From positions 124,001-188,000 of the forward strand of contig MCGO01000068.1 in assembly GCA_002104985.1 (NCBI GenBank): a stretch of DNA of 64,000 bases, given 5' to 3'. A program made the translations under genes and the position numbers. The DNA is from Rhizoclosmatium globosum. Its lineage: Eukaryota > Chytridiomycota > Chytridiomycetes > Chytridiales > Chytriomycetaceae. Every line of letters begins with the position of its first letter. The first letter of the stretch is position 1. The notes under the pieces were generated by a model, which saw only the letters and a list, made by a program, of their open reading frames with translations, was not told the DNA's origin and did not search any database. This document shows positions 47,197 to 60,121 of this stretch, piece by piece.

Positions 47197-49728
47197 TCAA
47201 ACTCCCTCTTTCTTTGAAATCTGCCCCAACGGCCATGCCGATTTAAACTTTTCCACAGTAGATTGCAGTAAAGAATACGATCCTTGTTGATGTATGAAAA
47301 TAATTCGACACCCTCCACTTTGTTCAGATGAAGTTCTCACCTCCATCTTAAACTTGACTGTTTGCGGAGTTAATGCTTTCTGAACATTAACCAGAGTCCC
47401 TGCTGGAGAAATTGCACTATCGGGTCCTTTGAGAGAGAGCGATATTTTGCGCGTGAAGTTAGCAACGAAATTGTTGTGGGATGGAGAAACGGGCACGATT
47501 TGTTCGTTTTGGCTATCATATTTACATTTCCAGCTCCCAAAGTTATCTGTTTGGTGTTTTACATGAAGATCCTGCATATCGGAGGGTTTAATGTGAAAGA
47601 AACTATTGAAAGGACTTACATTCAACCGCAATAGAGCGGCTTCAGTCGTGGGCAAGAAGTCGTTCGTTGAGATCAAGCTTATTTCTGGTGGAGTATATTG
47701 AAATCTTTTGAACCATCTCTTCTTGGGAGGTGTCACAGTTGGAGTTCCATCATCATAAAGACTCGCCTTTCTACGTGCAGTAGGGCTTTCTGATTCAGGA
47801 GGGTTGGTTTTCTTTCGAGTTTCACTGGATCGCTTGTTGGTGTTTTTAAAACAGGAATTGGTTTTGTTGGTGTTGTGGCGATGTCAATTCCTCCTGAAAA
47901 ACTCTTCATCTTTCCTGCTTGACCTGATGGTCGTCTGAAGTTAAGAGTTTCTCCAAGTGCGTTCATGGATACACCAAGAGGACTATGCGGCCTTCCATTA
48001 CTTTCGGGGTGGTAAGCTGTTGGTTTTGCAGATAGTTTTGCAGATGAATAAGATGGCAAATCATCGAGTTTCTCAGGTTGATTCCCTGACTCCGCCAAAG
48101 AATCATTTGAGCTTGACGAAGTCCGACGAACCAAATTCAATTCGCTTTTATAGATATCGAGTCGCGACATTGATGGAGAACAAGGGCTTCCACTGTCGCC
48201 ACTATCCAGCGAAGCCATCGACATGGAGCCTATCCGTCGTTTTGGGCCACCAGCAACGTCCCATGCTGAGAAATTCTCGGAACCATAATTTTCAAATGAT
48301 TCCCATTTCCTGCGACACAAGAGATTGTAAAAGACCTTTTCCATATTCTTTTCAGGTGACAACAGTGCTTGAATCAGCCCCTTTTCGTTTCCTGTCCATC
48401 CAAGAAATCCAAGTGAACTGACTACATCCAAGTCAAGTGAATCGGGGTCGTTTATTCCTGTAATCAAAGGCCTGAATTTCGATATTTCCGACTTATCCGC
48501 ATTCTCATTTATGTGGTCTATAACCTCATCAGATAAATACTTGAAAGATTCAGGGTTTCTTGGTTGTGCCGCGGTAAACCACCTGTGCTGAAAAACGGCA
48601 TTCATGCTTATTCTGTCTTCTGGATCCACAACGAGCATTTTTGTGATCAAATCGCGTGCGTCAGGGCTCACGTAGTCAGGAATCACGTATGCTCCAACTT
48701 TCACCTTAGAACTCATACAATAAGCACCTCGATTATCATGAACAATCACATCTTACTTTACTCAAAAGTCTTCGTATATTTTCGTCATCAAACGGTAGGT
48801 TTCCAGTCAAGAGAGCGAATAGGATGATTCCACAACTCCATACGTCAGCGGGAGCCCCATCATACTTTATACCTCGAATAATCTCAGGGCTTGCATAGTG
48901 TGGACTCCCGCAAGATGTTTCCAGCATCTTTCCAGTCACTTGGAGGCTCGCCATTCCAAAGTCCGCAACCTTCACAGTCATGTCCTTGCTGAGGAGGAGA
49001 TTCTCGGGTTTGAGGTCTCTGTGACTGTCCATTGAATTAGTTGAATAAAATAGCATTGATATTCATACCAAATAAGATGTCGATGGCAGAAGTCAACGGC
49101 GAATGTGATTTGTTGAAAAAAGTCCAGAGCTTCGTTCTCAGGCAACCTGCCTCTGGATACAAGATAATCGAACAGCTCTCCTCCTTCAATATGCTCAAGA
49201 ATCAAATACCTGCAAGGTTTGGTAAATAGCCGCAAAAAACTGCAAAAATAGACTTACAGTTCTTTATCAGTTTCGTAAACATCATACAATTGCATCACAT
49301 TAGGATGTTGAATCAATTTCATAATTGTGATTTCGCGTTCCACTTTTTCGTTCAGCTTATTGTTGACCTTCGTTTCTGTTTGACTGTCTGATGCGACACT
49401 TTCTGTGGAGCTGCTTGCTAGGGATTCTTTTGGAATGATCTTGATGGCTACTTTCTGACCGGTTTCTAAATGTGTTCCTAGTTTGACACGTCCTGGGTCG
49501 AAGCGTCAATGTGTCAAGACTCAATATGTGTTAAGGTTGGATATTAGTGTTACCTGTGCTGCCCACTCCCAAGGTTTTGCCAAGAGCATAAGGGCCTATT
49601 CTTGGACCATTGTCGCGAACCAGTCTTGAGGATATCTTATGACTTAAGAGCTCAGTTGACCCTTTCGAAGATGGACGACGGGGGACTTGGGGAGACCTTG
49701 AAGCAGGGTCAAGCGATACTGGAAGCAT
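47197..49728 (-). CDS. BRSK/SAD-type (Gin4-like) protein kinase, one frameshift
   Basis: Exons 49554-49728, 49258-49492, 49069-49209, 48757-49024, 47620-48704 and 47197-47571. N-terminus [16 protein letters not shown] (Gly loop), VAIKII (Lys), [20 protein letters not shown], and the activation segment [17 protein letters not shown] with the Thr-loop Cys/Ser typical of this family. After the kinase comes a UBA-like piece ([20 protein letters not shown]) as in BRSK kinases, a Ser-rich linker and a basic C-terminal KA1-like domain. One base must be restored in an A run near 47850. The last intron (47572-47619) is 48 bases, in frame and stop-free. Likely a cell-polarity or septin-ring kinase. Confidence 0.82.
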
Positions 49729-50006
49729 TTCGTATTAAAGAAATGAAGTCAACGGCAAGCTTTAAAATGGTGTTCTTCGCCTCCCAGAAAGCTGTTTGGA
49801 AGGAGCTCTACTCTTTGAACAAGGATGCCTTAAGAATTGTCGAAAATGAAAATCTGTCATTCAGCCACTACCTTGCATTGAAACAACCAAGAGAAACGAC
49901 GCAGGCAGTTTGTATTAATGGTAAAGCCCCATAAAGTAACAAACGAAAAAACGAATAAGAAAACGGTGAAGACAGAACAACACCCGCGAAAGCACTAACA
50001 TCCGAC

Positions 50007-53000
50007 TTACTCCACATCCAACTTTAACTTCACATTCATCGCTACCAACTCTGCACACAAATACCTAAACACATATGGTACAGCAATGACGTCAATCCCC
50101 TTTGAAGTTTTACATGTCAAACACTCAATAGCATCCCGACTCTCACCCATCGAGTCCCCACCACTGCTTCCATCCAACCCACCATTCACTCCAAACTTGC
50201 CACTAATGGCAATTGGACTCAAAATCGATCCACACAGACGACACACGTGTGCCTGTGAGTAATCCGAACAGTTCATCAAACGATCTTGCAAAATGAAACT
50301 GACTCCGTGAGCAAGCAGAGAATCACGTTCCATTTCTCCGAGACGGATACCACCAAATCTCTTACGACCTTTGATAGGTTGGTGTGTGAGGTTGTGGATG
50401 GGTCCTGTTGTACGGACCTGGTACTTGTCGGAAACCATGTGACGAAGACGTTGGTAGAAGACGACACCGAGGTAAATATCGGCTTTGAATTCTTGACCTG
50501 TAATTCCAGAGTACATGGGTTCGTTTCCATGGTAGTTGAAACCGGCTTTGACGAGCTCTTTACCGAAAAAGTCGGCTGCTGAGTTGTCTTCGTTGAACTG
50601 GAACGGTGTTGCATCTTGAGCGTGACCGTGTAAGGCTCCTGATTTGGCAGCGATACTCTCGACAAACATTCCGATTGTCATACGAGATGGGAAAGCGTGT
50701 GGGTTAATGATGACATCTGGAACCATTCCTGATTCAGAGAATGGCATATCGACAGTAGGCCATTTTTGTGAAATGACTCCCTTTTGTCCGTGACGGGATG
50801 AGAACTTGTCTCCAATGACTGGTGGACGCTGGATACGGAATTTGATGTGAATCTTTTGCAGCTCGGCAGTTCCGTCGTCGTTTCCTGACAAATCAATCAT
50901 ATTAGAAATCCACAACTGCACTCAGGAACATTCACTAACCTATCAGTCTAACTTCATCAACGAAAGCACTCTCAAATCCTTTGAACTTGACAACAGTGAC
51001 TTGTCCATCAATATCGTTGTAGTAAGCATACAATGGCTCTCCATCGCTCAACTTGATTCCAACCTTTGGCAGACCATCCAAATCAATAAACGACAACAAT
51101 TTATCCAATTGATCCTTCTTGATGAACGATGACTCTCCCTTAGGTCCAAACAGTCCAAAGTGCAAGTGTGGCTTCCCACCAGTTGCACTTCGTCGCTGCT
51201 TCTCACCCAAATCAATGAACTCGGATTTATAGATGGTTCCGTATCCGTATCCACGCTCGTGTGATGATTTTGAGAGAATAGAAGCATCTTCCATGTCGTA
51301 TCCGGTGTAGGCAATGACGGCGACGATGGCGTTCATACCGTTGGGGTACTCGTCCATTCCATATTCGTTGAAAAGGTGTGGACGGACGATAGGGGATTGT
51401 CCAGTTTGGAGACGGTACAGCTTGTTATCCGTACGGTGTGGGAAGTTGTGCATTGGTGTTCCCATCGATTGTTTACCCATCTATGAACGATGATTAGCAT
51501 GAAGTAGAGAATTTAGAAACACAGGTCCGTACCTGACATTGATACATGTTTCTTGGGGACTGGTTGTGGTCAGAGAACGGAGTCAAGTTGGCGACGACAC
51601 TCAAAATACTCGTTGGGTGCAACTCAATATGTGTGGTGATACCCGCGACAATATCTTCCTTGACACAGGCAATGTCCATGTACACTTGCTCAAAAGATCC
51701 AACCATATCAGTCTTTCCGTTGGGCAGGTATGTAACAGGACGCATAAATCGGGCAGCAGAACTGAACATGAAAAGACCTGGGTATTGTCCTCCCTTTGAT
51801 GGTGGAACGTATCCGATTTCAAGATCGATTGGGACATTGTTTTCGCCGATAACTTTCCAATATCTCAATGTGTCTGCAACACGGCGGGCTGTTGCAGCTG
51901 TACAGTATCCAATCACCTTTCCGTCAAGTTGAACGGAAACGATCGTGCTGTCCAGCAGCTTTCGGGAAATTCGAGGATCTACTTCAACAGATTCGTCGTC
52001 ATCGCCTGTAGATTCGGTAGCGATGGAATCGGTTGTATCCTTAGGACCCATTCCAACCATTTGACCAACACCCAAACTCGCAACAAGGGCTGGAATAGAA
52101 GAAACGTCCAACTCTGTGGTGATAATTCGACAAGTGTGACTCAAGTGGTTCAAAAGACCACAAGGTCCTCCATCAGGGGTGTGCACGGGACAGAGGAAAC
52201 CCCAAGCTTCTGGAAGAAGCTTTCTAACAGTGGTAGTTTTGAGTTCGGCGAAGAAAGCTCCTCTGTGGATGGAACCGAAGTGGGAAAGGTAACGGAACCA
52301 GTTCAGTTTTTCACAAACAATTGTATAACCGGACGTCTAATATGTTGATCAGTACAGACAACTGAAATGGGTTATTTGAATGATAAAACGTACCTGCTGC
52401 AAATCGAGACCAGAGTTGGAAACCAAGTTTCCAGTTGCCAAAAAGTGTTCCATACGCTTTCCAATATCAGAGTTGACCTTGTTGAACACCTTATTCAAAT
52501 ATTTCTCTGCGCGATTGGTAAGAACCAGTTGCAATTTTGAACGAAAAAGAAAACACTCAACTGTCAGAAAAATCAACAGTAGCTGGGAATCGACGAATGT
52601 CGGTCTTGATTTGAATGGCAATTCCATCCAAAATATCAGCAATCTTCTCCTTGAGGATAGAGTTGAACAAGTGACCACAGAGAAGAACTTCTTGGTGTTG
52701 AGGCGAATCCGGGTTATCAACAGCGCATTCTCCAGCAACGAGAGCGTATAATTTCTGAATCATAAAGCTGTAAAATGTGGGAAAGGATGGAAGTTGTCGG
52801 AGAGAGACGAATAAGTAAGCAACAGGTTCAGTTTACAAATAAGGTACCCACATGAGCATGTCAAACTTCTCTTGATCTGTTTTGAGATGTACAAGTACCA
52901 CACGTCTCAAAAACTCGATTCCGACCTCCAAATCAGTCGAATCTTCAGGAGCATCCAACATGACATGGAATTTGGAACCAATGTAACCACGACACTCATC

Positions 53001-54045
53001 ACGAGAGTGAACACCCAAATTTTTGAAAGATCTCAGCAACAATTCGACACGATCCGTCAAGAAAGTGTTTCCAGTCTTTCCAGCAGTAATTCTCATGAAC
53101 AGGTCACGATCAGATGTTTCTTGGAGAGCACGGAGAATAAGAAGAACAGGAACCATGTATTCAGACTTTCGGTACGAGAAACGGAGGTTCAGGGCACCAT
53201 CAGTAAGGTAGTGCAGAGTCATTGTTTGGGAGGACATGTCTTCACGGACGCAACGAATGGCAATACCGTAAACAGAGTACGTAGGTCCTCTGTTTTGGAA
53301 GGAGCCTCTTTCAAGGGCAATGGGGTGGTTTCTGCGAGGAACAATCAGGAGACGAACGAGACGCTCAATTCCGTTTGTGATAAAGTATCCACCGAATTCA
53401 GCCGCATCTTCCTTGTGCTTTACAAGATCTGCTGGAGAGTCTTGTTCAATGTTACAGCGGTTTGATCGGACCATGATTGGGAGGTGGCCAAGGGAACGGA
53501 ATTCGCTCTGGACGGGGCCACCGTTGATTGTCCAGTTCAATTTAGCTTGCATTTTAGCCTGAATGAGTGTGTATAGTCAGACAACAGTTGGGATAGTTGA
53601 TGTAGCAGGAGCAGAGGGATTGTCACCTTGTATGACACACCGCGTTCTCTGCACTCTGACGGAAAGAGGGTGATTGGCACGGCACCGCGCGAAGACTCAA
53701 TCTGCGGCTTTCCGACGACGACGTGCGACCACCAGACTAAGAGGGAGTTAGAGGGTAGTTTAAGCTTAAAAGGGGCAAGACAAACTCACGTTCGAGCCTC
53801 GCCATCTTCTTAATGTCGGCGCCCTGGGCCAGCGTGTTTCCCGCAAAGACAACCTTTCGCGGAATGTCCTGAATCGCGCGGTCGAGCAGTCCGGCGCCCT
53901 TTCCAAATGCGAACATTGCGTTGAAGCCCTGCACGTGCGGCGCCGAGAGAGCCGCTGTCCGCGCGTGGTGGGGCTTGCCAGTCGATGGCTTAAGCGCTAC
54001 TTTCTGCCGGTGCACTGTGTTGAAGTGCGTGTTCTCCGAAGCCAT
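50007..54045 (-). CDS. RPA135: RNA polymerase I second-largest subunit RPA135
   Basis: Eight exons: 53790-54045, 53627-53736, 52852-53558, 52562-52767, 52394-52506, 51533-52336, 50940-51480 and 50007-50884. They add to 1204 residues with no break, against 1203 in yeast. Pol I rather than II or III is shown by the start MASENTHFNTVHRQKVALK, DPGGP-type HTPDGGPCGLLNH, GYDMEDASILSKSS, VIINPHAFPSRMTIGMF, KSGALHGHAQDATPF and PIKGRKRFGGIRLGEMERD. The C-terminal zinc site is CRLCG ... CLTCKT. The protein makes 35S rRNA in the nucleolus. An intact 1204-residue protein is a useful quality control for the hand-made splicing. One donor again reads GTTGAG. Confidence 0.95.
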
Positions 54046-54302
54046 CGTCTTTGGCGTTTGTTGTTGGTCTTGGTGCAAAAAGTCAAAAAGAAAAAAGAAT
54101 GAAAACCGATCAAATGGAAAAGTACATCTCTTCTTTCTTTCCTCCTTATTTCCTCTTTTATTAAGCTTTTCTTTGTTTGCTTATGTTTGCTTTGATCCTA
54201 AGCTGTGCACCCTGATTCCTGAGACCATATATAATCAACATCCAAAATAGAAAGAAGTACCACAAAAAAGATATCATTTTCAAAAGTCTAATACTTCATA
54301 AT

Positions 54303-54761
54303 ATGACTAGTATCACCACTCTCACTAAGAGCGAGTTTGGTGCCGATTTATTTGGCAGTGAAGCGCACAGCAGCTTCCAGCCAAGTGTCCGTACCACGAG
54401 CACTGGCCAAAGGGGCTTTGTGGCCCCGGATTATTCAATATCTCCACACGAGAGCATTGATGAGCCATCGTCTTCAGTTTTACTGAATAAGTCATGGTTC
54501 CAATGGCTTGGTCGGAGCATATTCAAGCACCAAGCAAGAATCCAGGTGCTTGAAGCTGAGGTCAAGGCCAAGTCTTCAAAGATTAAATTCTTGGAAGTCA
54601 AGATCGAGGCTCTAGAAGATCAAGCCGCTGCTGACAGGGCTAAAGCCGCTGAGGACCGAGCTAAAGGTGCTGCGGACCGCGACCAACTGATGCAGTTGAT
54701 TACGAGGCTGCAAGATGATGTTGCACGGCACTATAGCCGTTGCACTTGTGGGGCGTCTTAG
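54303..54761 (+). CDS. Small coiled-coil protein, unknown
   Basis: Intronless, 152 residues. First 70 residues are Ser/Thr-rich. Residues about 76-140 are a continuous heptad region (ARIQVLEAEVKAKSSKIKFL, then EDRAKGAADRDQLMQLITRL). It ends RCTCGAS. It is short with ordinary codon use; no family recognised. Confidence 0.6.
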   Translation: MTSITTLTKSEFGADLFGSEAHSSFQPSVRTTSTGQRGFVAPDYSISPHESIDEPSSSVLLNKSWFQWLGRSIFKHQARIQVLEAEVKAKSSKIKFLEVKIEALEDQAAADRAKAAEDRAKGAADRDQLMQLITRLQDDVARHYSRCTCGAS

Positions 54762-55127
54762 CGTGCGACTATTTTCTTCCTTTTCTTCTAATAGTAAAGG
54801 CTATGGATCCTTGTTTTCTTTCTCTTCGTAATTGCAATCAGAAAGCAGATCCCAAGCCACCATGCTAATTGATAGTTGCGGGTTGACCAAAAGCACTTTA
54901 TTCAATTCGTACCACATTATGTTTAAGCAGAAGTCCGTTGATTACTTCTTTCCTTCCTTTCATATTTAATAGCCCGCCGCAAACAATATCACTGCAGCCA
55001 TTCATCCTACGGTCAATTAGGAATTTGCAGAAAAAGAGGTACTTGGAAAATTCGGAATTCTTTGTTATTGTGAGCAAACAGCAGGAATGCGCATGTTTAT
55101 AGAGTAATTTAGGGATAACAATCAACA
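54762..55127. other. Convergent intergenic stretch
   Basis: Between convergent genes. AT-rich, no conserved frame or RNA recognised. Presumably two 3' untranslated regions. Confidence 0.5.
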
Positions 55128-56292
55128 TTATACTTCTCGATCATTAATAATTCGCTTCCAAACTACACCATCATTCAATTGCCCTCTGATACTTGAAAGT
55201 CGAGACCATAAAGTCCAGTTTTCTAAGTCTTGTGAATTCCAGCCGCACAACAACATAATGGCTCCAACAGGTGATAACCGGCCACCTCCCCTCCATTTAT
55301 TACCGACAAGGTAACGCGTCTCAGTAAACGTGGTTGCGATGGATAAATCGTTTGCCTTGAGGCATAATTGTTGAAGCCAAAGACTTGAACCCAACTTCCA
55401 TCCAATTGCAATTGTTCCCAATACGCTCGAAAGGAATATAAGAATACACCAGTAAACTAAGTTTGTACCCGCATCGTCGCTCAACATCAGCTTTCTATCA
55501 CACACGTCCCCATTGTAATATCTACAATACGTGAAATAGTTGTTTGCTGCAATTGCCATTGCTAGCAGAGGTAGGAACGGAGATATCGGCGACATGAAAG
55601 CTCGTTCACTTGATTCCAGGACTTTCCTCTGCCGGTAGTTAAGTACCGCCAGGGAAACAGCAATTGATGTCGTGACAAAGCCACATAATAGAATGAAGAA
55701 ATTGTACCAGAAGAGTAGGGTGTAGTCATTGGCCCCAAGAACCCAGAAAGCGTTGTGCAGAACAAATGGGAATATGGTGATTACGCAGAGGGAATTCACA
55801 TTTTCGGCGTAGGCGAGAAATATAAATAGTGCGATAAAGTGATGGTATGCTAAGCGGAGCAGATGAGCAAGACCCAAACAAACTGTGAAACTTACCCATC
55901 GGAACATAACGGAACGTAATAGACGTACAATCAAGCTCATAAATATAAAACACTGCATGAGTAAAGAGCATAGACCAAAAGTTCCAAACAGTCCACGGTG
56001 GTGTCCATCTTGACGTTTTCTGCGATGTCGAAACACCTGTCGAAGCCCCTTGTTCCTCCATTTCGAGATCCGATTCTCGCCATACTTCAGCTTCAGCATT
56101 TCGAGAGCCAGTCCATTGCTGAGGCAGCCACCTGCGGACCCAAAAGCAGTGAAGAAAGAGGATCCAAATTTGGATGCCCCAGATAACATTCATTGTTTGA
56201 TGCCATGGGGTTGGAAACATTAACTGGCGTGATTGAGATAGAAACATTTGGGGCGATATGGCCGCAAGTAGGTTGGGGGGAGTCCGGTTCAT
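55128..56292 (-). CDS. Polytopic membrane protein, unknown, possible frameshift
   Basis: The frame 55128-56189 gives 353 residues with about six to seven hydrophobic segments (e.g. LAHLLRLAYHHFIALFIFLA; FWYNFFILLCGFVTTSIAV; NLVYWCILIFLSSVLGTIAI) and a His/Arg-rich first loop. A second frame over the 5' part (from MNRTPPNLLAAISPQMF at 56292) has its own strong membrane segment (WGIQIWILFLHCFWV) and WTPPWTVWNFWSMLFTHAV, so one base shift near 55,900-56,000 may join the two. I could not decide which 5' frame is used. Receptor or transporter cannot be told apart. Confidence 0.5.
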
Positions 56293-56456
56293 TGGATGGT
56301 TAGCAGGTAGATGTGGGTACGTTAGCGGCATCTGTGTTGATAAAGTTAATGGCCTCGTTTTCAAACGCCAAGAAAGCCCCCATTAACTTACTTCTAATAT
56401 CTCTCCCCTTTCTTTCTTTTTCTAAAATAAACACTTGTCAAAAAAAGCACAACAAA

Positions 56457-57890
56457 TGGGCAAAAAGAACAAGAAGTTCACACCACTCCCAGTCGACGAT
56501 CCCTCGCACCCAAACACAACACCCTTCCGCGTCTTTGAACGTTCCTTTAAACGAAAGACAACGGTCCAAGAACCGCTTGCCCACATCCACGCTCCAGAAT
56601 CAACAAACCTGCCCTCACTTCCAACTTCAATCTCATCCCGCCTCATCGACCCTCTCGCCGACCCGTCCCTTCTCGATGAATCCATCCGTCCAACTCAAAT
56701 CCAAATCCCTCGGTTGGATCAAACACTCTTTCCGGGAAATGACGCAGAAACAGTCACCGCACTCCTGTTTCCAACACATCCAGGCCTCATCTACATTCCC
56801 TCGGCCATTTCTCCACACGCACAACGAGGGATGGTGAAGAAGTGTATGCGGGAATGGACGGGGAGGCCGAATGTGACGAACTTGGATACGCATTATGTGT
56901 CAAGGAGGTGAAAGGGTTATGGGGTGTGCATGAGCGAGAGTTTTGGGTGAGGAGGAAGGAGGGAGTTAATGTTGATACTGTTGTTGAGAGGAGGGTTGGT
57001 GCTGTGGATGGGGAGGATGGGTATTCTGATGATGATGATGGGGGAGAACCAGGTGGTAAAGATGTGGAAGTAGATGATGGAATTGAAGGAAAGAAACGGA
57101 AGGTTACAAAGGATGAGAGTGATGTGGGTGACGTAGATGGGTTTCGTAAACACAAGGAATTAGCGAAACCTTTGACTGTGGCAGAAGTTGTCCCGGAAAA
57201 GATTGATCCTCCGACGACGGAGACTCCCCTTTTGGTACCGCTCCCTGTGTCGACACTTGTAAAGCGATGGCGATGGAGTTCATTGGGATGGTATGTATCA
57301 AAAAACCCATACCTCTGCAAACTGACACCATTCTTTCTTGTAGGCAATATAACTGGACAAAGAAGATCTATCATATGGACCGTCCGGTTGAGTTCCCGCC
57401 AGATTTGGACGCAATGACGCGGGCAGTGATTGAAAGTGTTCAAGGAATTACTGGATATACCAAAGAGCAGTATAAATCCGAAGCTGGAATTGTAAACTTT
57501 TACCAAATGCCAGATGCATTAATGGCCCATCAAGATCGAAGTGAAGTGAATATGGAAGCGCCGTTGGTCAGTTTCAGGTAAACAATTCTGGGCTCTTCTC
57601 AAATTATGATTAAGCTAATCCTAAACAGTCTTGGGCACTCGTGTATCTTTGTGATTGGGACGGAATCAAGGGAGGATCGGGACCCTCTTCCAATATCACT
57701 TGTCCTTCGAAGTGGAGATGTGATTGTTATGAGTAGAGCATCACGTAAATGTTTTCACGGAGTCCCAAGGATCATTCCCAACACTCTCCCTACACATTTG
57801 GCAAATAATATGGGTGATGACGAGTGGCCCGTGTTCAGCGATTTTCTATCAACAGCACGCATTAATATAAACGTGCGCCAGATCATTTAA
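56457..57890 (+). CDS. ALKBH1-like 2-oxoglutarate/Fe(II) dioxygenase, one frameshift
   Basis: Exons 56457-57290, 57344-57577 and 57629-57890. AlkB-family dioxygenases remove methyl groups from nucleic acids. Marks: RPNVTNLDTHYV and KEVKGLW (ALKBH1 PNVCNLD region), WRWSSLGW joined to QYNWTKKIY, AGIVNFYQMPDALMAHQDRS (Fe-binding HxD), HGVPR (second His) and RININVRQI (2-oxoglutarate Arg). One base is lost in the A run of GTGTCAAGG near 56903; restoring AAA continues the protein. An acidic insert (DDDDGGEPGGK) separates the halves. The start MGKKNKKFTPLPVDD is well placed. Confidence 0.85.
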
Positions 57891-57961
57891 TAAAGTATGG
57901 TGAACCTTTGTTATGAGTCATCAGTTTTCAGTTTTCAGCTTTCTCAAAAACCAACAAACAG

Positions 57962-59728
57962 ATGAACAAAGCCGAACTCAACCTCCTCCAAAACCTCTCC
58001 AACGCCCGAGACGCACTTGATCTAGGCATTAAAGAAACCACCGCTGCTGAATCCGTGTTCTATGCTCCGGCCCAACCCGCCGCAAAAGCGTCAGCCCGAA
58101 CACACCTGTCATCAACTTTACGCTTCCTCGCCGCCGCAAAAGTAACACCTTCCTCAAAATGCAAACTTGAAAATGCACAGCCGATCTTGGATAACCCGTT
58201 TTACATGTTCGCTATGGCCCGGTATCATCTTGGAAAGTTGCTTCTACTTGAAAACAAGGTGGACGAGGCTGCAAGCGAGTTTGAAGCAGCTTTGAACGTG
58301 TTTCCGTTTATTCCAAAGGTTGTTTTGGGGCTTGCGAATGCGCGAAGAGTTTTGGCTTCTGATGAAGGGATGTTGAAGGATGCTGAAGTGCTTTTTGAAA
58401 GAGCGATTCGGGAAGCGGAGGAGTTGAAGGGGAGGGTTGAAGAAGAAAAGGAGAGGGTTTTGAGGGAGAAAGATGAAGAGCAGGATGGCGAGGATGAGGA
58501 GGAAGAGGAAGAGGACGAGGAGGAAGAAGTGAACTGGACTGAACACGAAACTGTCACTCTCGAAATCAACGCGGGACTCATTGACGCCTCGAATGCATTA
58601 ATCCTACTTCTAATCCAACTCGACCGTGCTTCAGAAGCCGAACCTTTACTCCTCACCCTCAAATACAAATACCGCCTCTCCTCCAACGTCCTCTCCTACA
58701 CCCTCCCACGAAAAGGCCCCTGGCGCCCCGACATCCCCTTCGTAAAAGCAATCGACAACGCACTCCCACCCTCCGCCCTCACCTACCTCCAAACAGCATT
58801 CTCCCGCACATCCCCCTTCTGGACCGAACACTTCTACTGCCCAGACACACCCTACTTCAGCTACTCCCACGCGCTCTCCGCCGCGAAACAGAACCCTCGC
58901 AGCGCGATGGACCAACTGATCACATACGTACACGCCCTCGTCACACCTCTGTTCCCGGACGTCGCGAGGGCACAGAGTGCGGAGTGGTGGACTCACTCGC
59001 GGACGCATTGTAGCGGGCATCAGATGCATTTCGATTCCGCGCATGAAGGGAAGGCGAAGGTTTCTGAGGTGGAGGAGGAAGGTGGTGGTGTGGGGCGGAA
59101 GCGGAAGAGGGTTGTTGTTGGGCCTGTGCATCCGATTGTTTCGTGTGTGATTTATTTGTCGGAGGGGGTTGGGGGACCTACTATGGTTACGAATCAGCGG
59201 TTGAGGGATCCGTTGGCGGATAAGGGGTGGATGGTTGAGAGTGCTGTGAATCGGTTGGTTGTGTTTGATGGGTCTGTGTTGCATGGGGTTATTCCAGGGA
59301 AAGGGTTTCATTCGAATTCTGAGGCGAGACGGACTTCGTTTATGATTGCGTTTTGGGATCATGTTGATATTAAGGTATTGTTGTTTGGAAGGGATTATTT
59401 AGTAGTAAGGCTAATTTGGTCTTGACAGTCGAGTTTGCAAAACATTCCCGGGTCGGCAAGGCCGTTCCCTGAGGAGAACTCTAGTGTTTATACGTGGCCA
59501 GCATTGCACAAGTTGAAATCACCGAACTCTTGGCCAGGGCAGATACCAAAAAACCTGAAGCACGTGATCCCGACACCACTTGACCGAGTGTGGCAATCTG
59601 TTCCAGATTCAGAAAGTATTGCTTCGGTTCAAACAATTGAAGAAGTGCTGGAAGAACATTTGGAGTTTCATTATTCAAAGTCCGAACTTGGACTACCCAA
59701 TTACAACCTTGTATTTCAAGGATTCTGA
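57962..59728 (+). CDS. TPR-like / prolyl-4-hydroxylase-type 2-oxoglutarate dioxygenase
   Basis: Exons 57962-59374 and 59429-59728; 570 residues. The first 200 residues are helical with TPR-like pairs (NPFYMFAMARYHLGKLLLLE; KDAEVLFERAIREAEELKGR) and a long Glu/Asp run (DEEQDGEDEEEEEEDEEEEV). The catalytic half has the iron motif HQMHFDSAHEG (H-x-D), HGVIPGKG (distal His) and the 2-oxoglutarate Arg in RRTSFMIAFWDH. It follows the ALKBH1-like gene by only 71 bases on the same strand. Substrate unknown; collagen-type prolyl hydroxylase activity is only a fold-level guess. Confidence 0.75.
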
Positions 59729-60121
59729 ATAAATGATTCATAGATAACGTTAATAGTTTCTGTTCAACTCATATTTACTCAGACTCATATCTAACTCTGT
59801 TTGTCACTCGTGGTGCAATATTCAGCGATTGTGTCAGCGGCTCGTGTGCGAAAGATAACAAAACATGCCGAACCCTAATAACCCGTCTTTGAATGGAGAT
59901 GGAAATGGGGACGAGACCCTCGACAGTATAGATGTGTGCTTGATATGAGTGAATGCAACTGCACGGTGACAGGGGAGCCAAGAGGAGTGTGGGATAGCTT
60001 TGCTGCGGGATGGCAGAAGTGCAGGTTATCGCCAATCAATGGAGATTGCAAAGGGAAAGGAAAGAAAAGAGGAGATGCCAATTTTTGTTTCAGCAACAGC
60101 CCTGACACACACTTTGGGAGA

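Noticed and set aside
58646..59362. 238-codon minus-strand Pro/Asn-rich ORF
   Set aside because: Antisense of the prolyl-hydroxylase-type gene, whose H-x-D and Arg motifs are intact.
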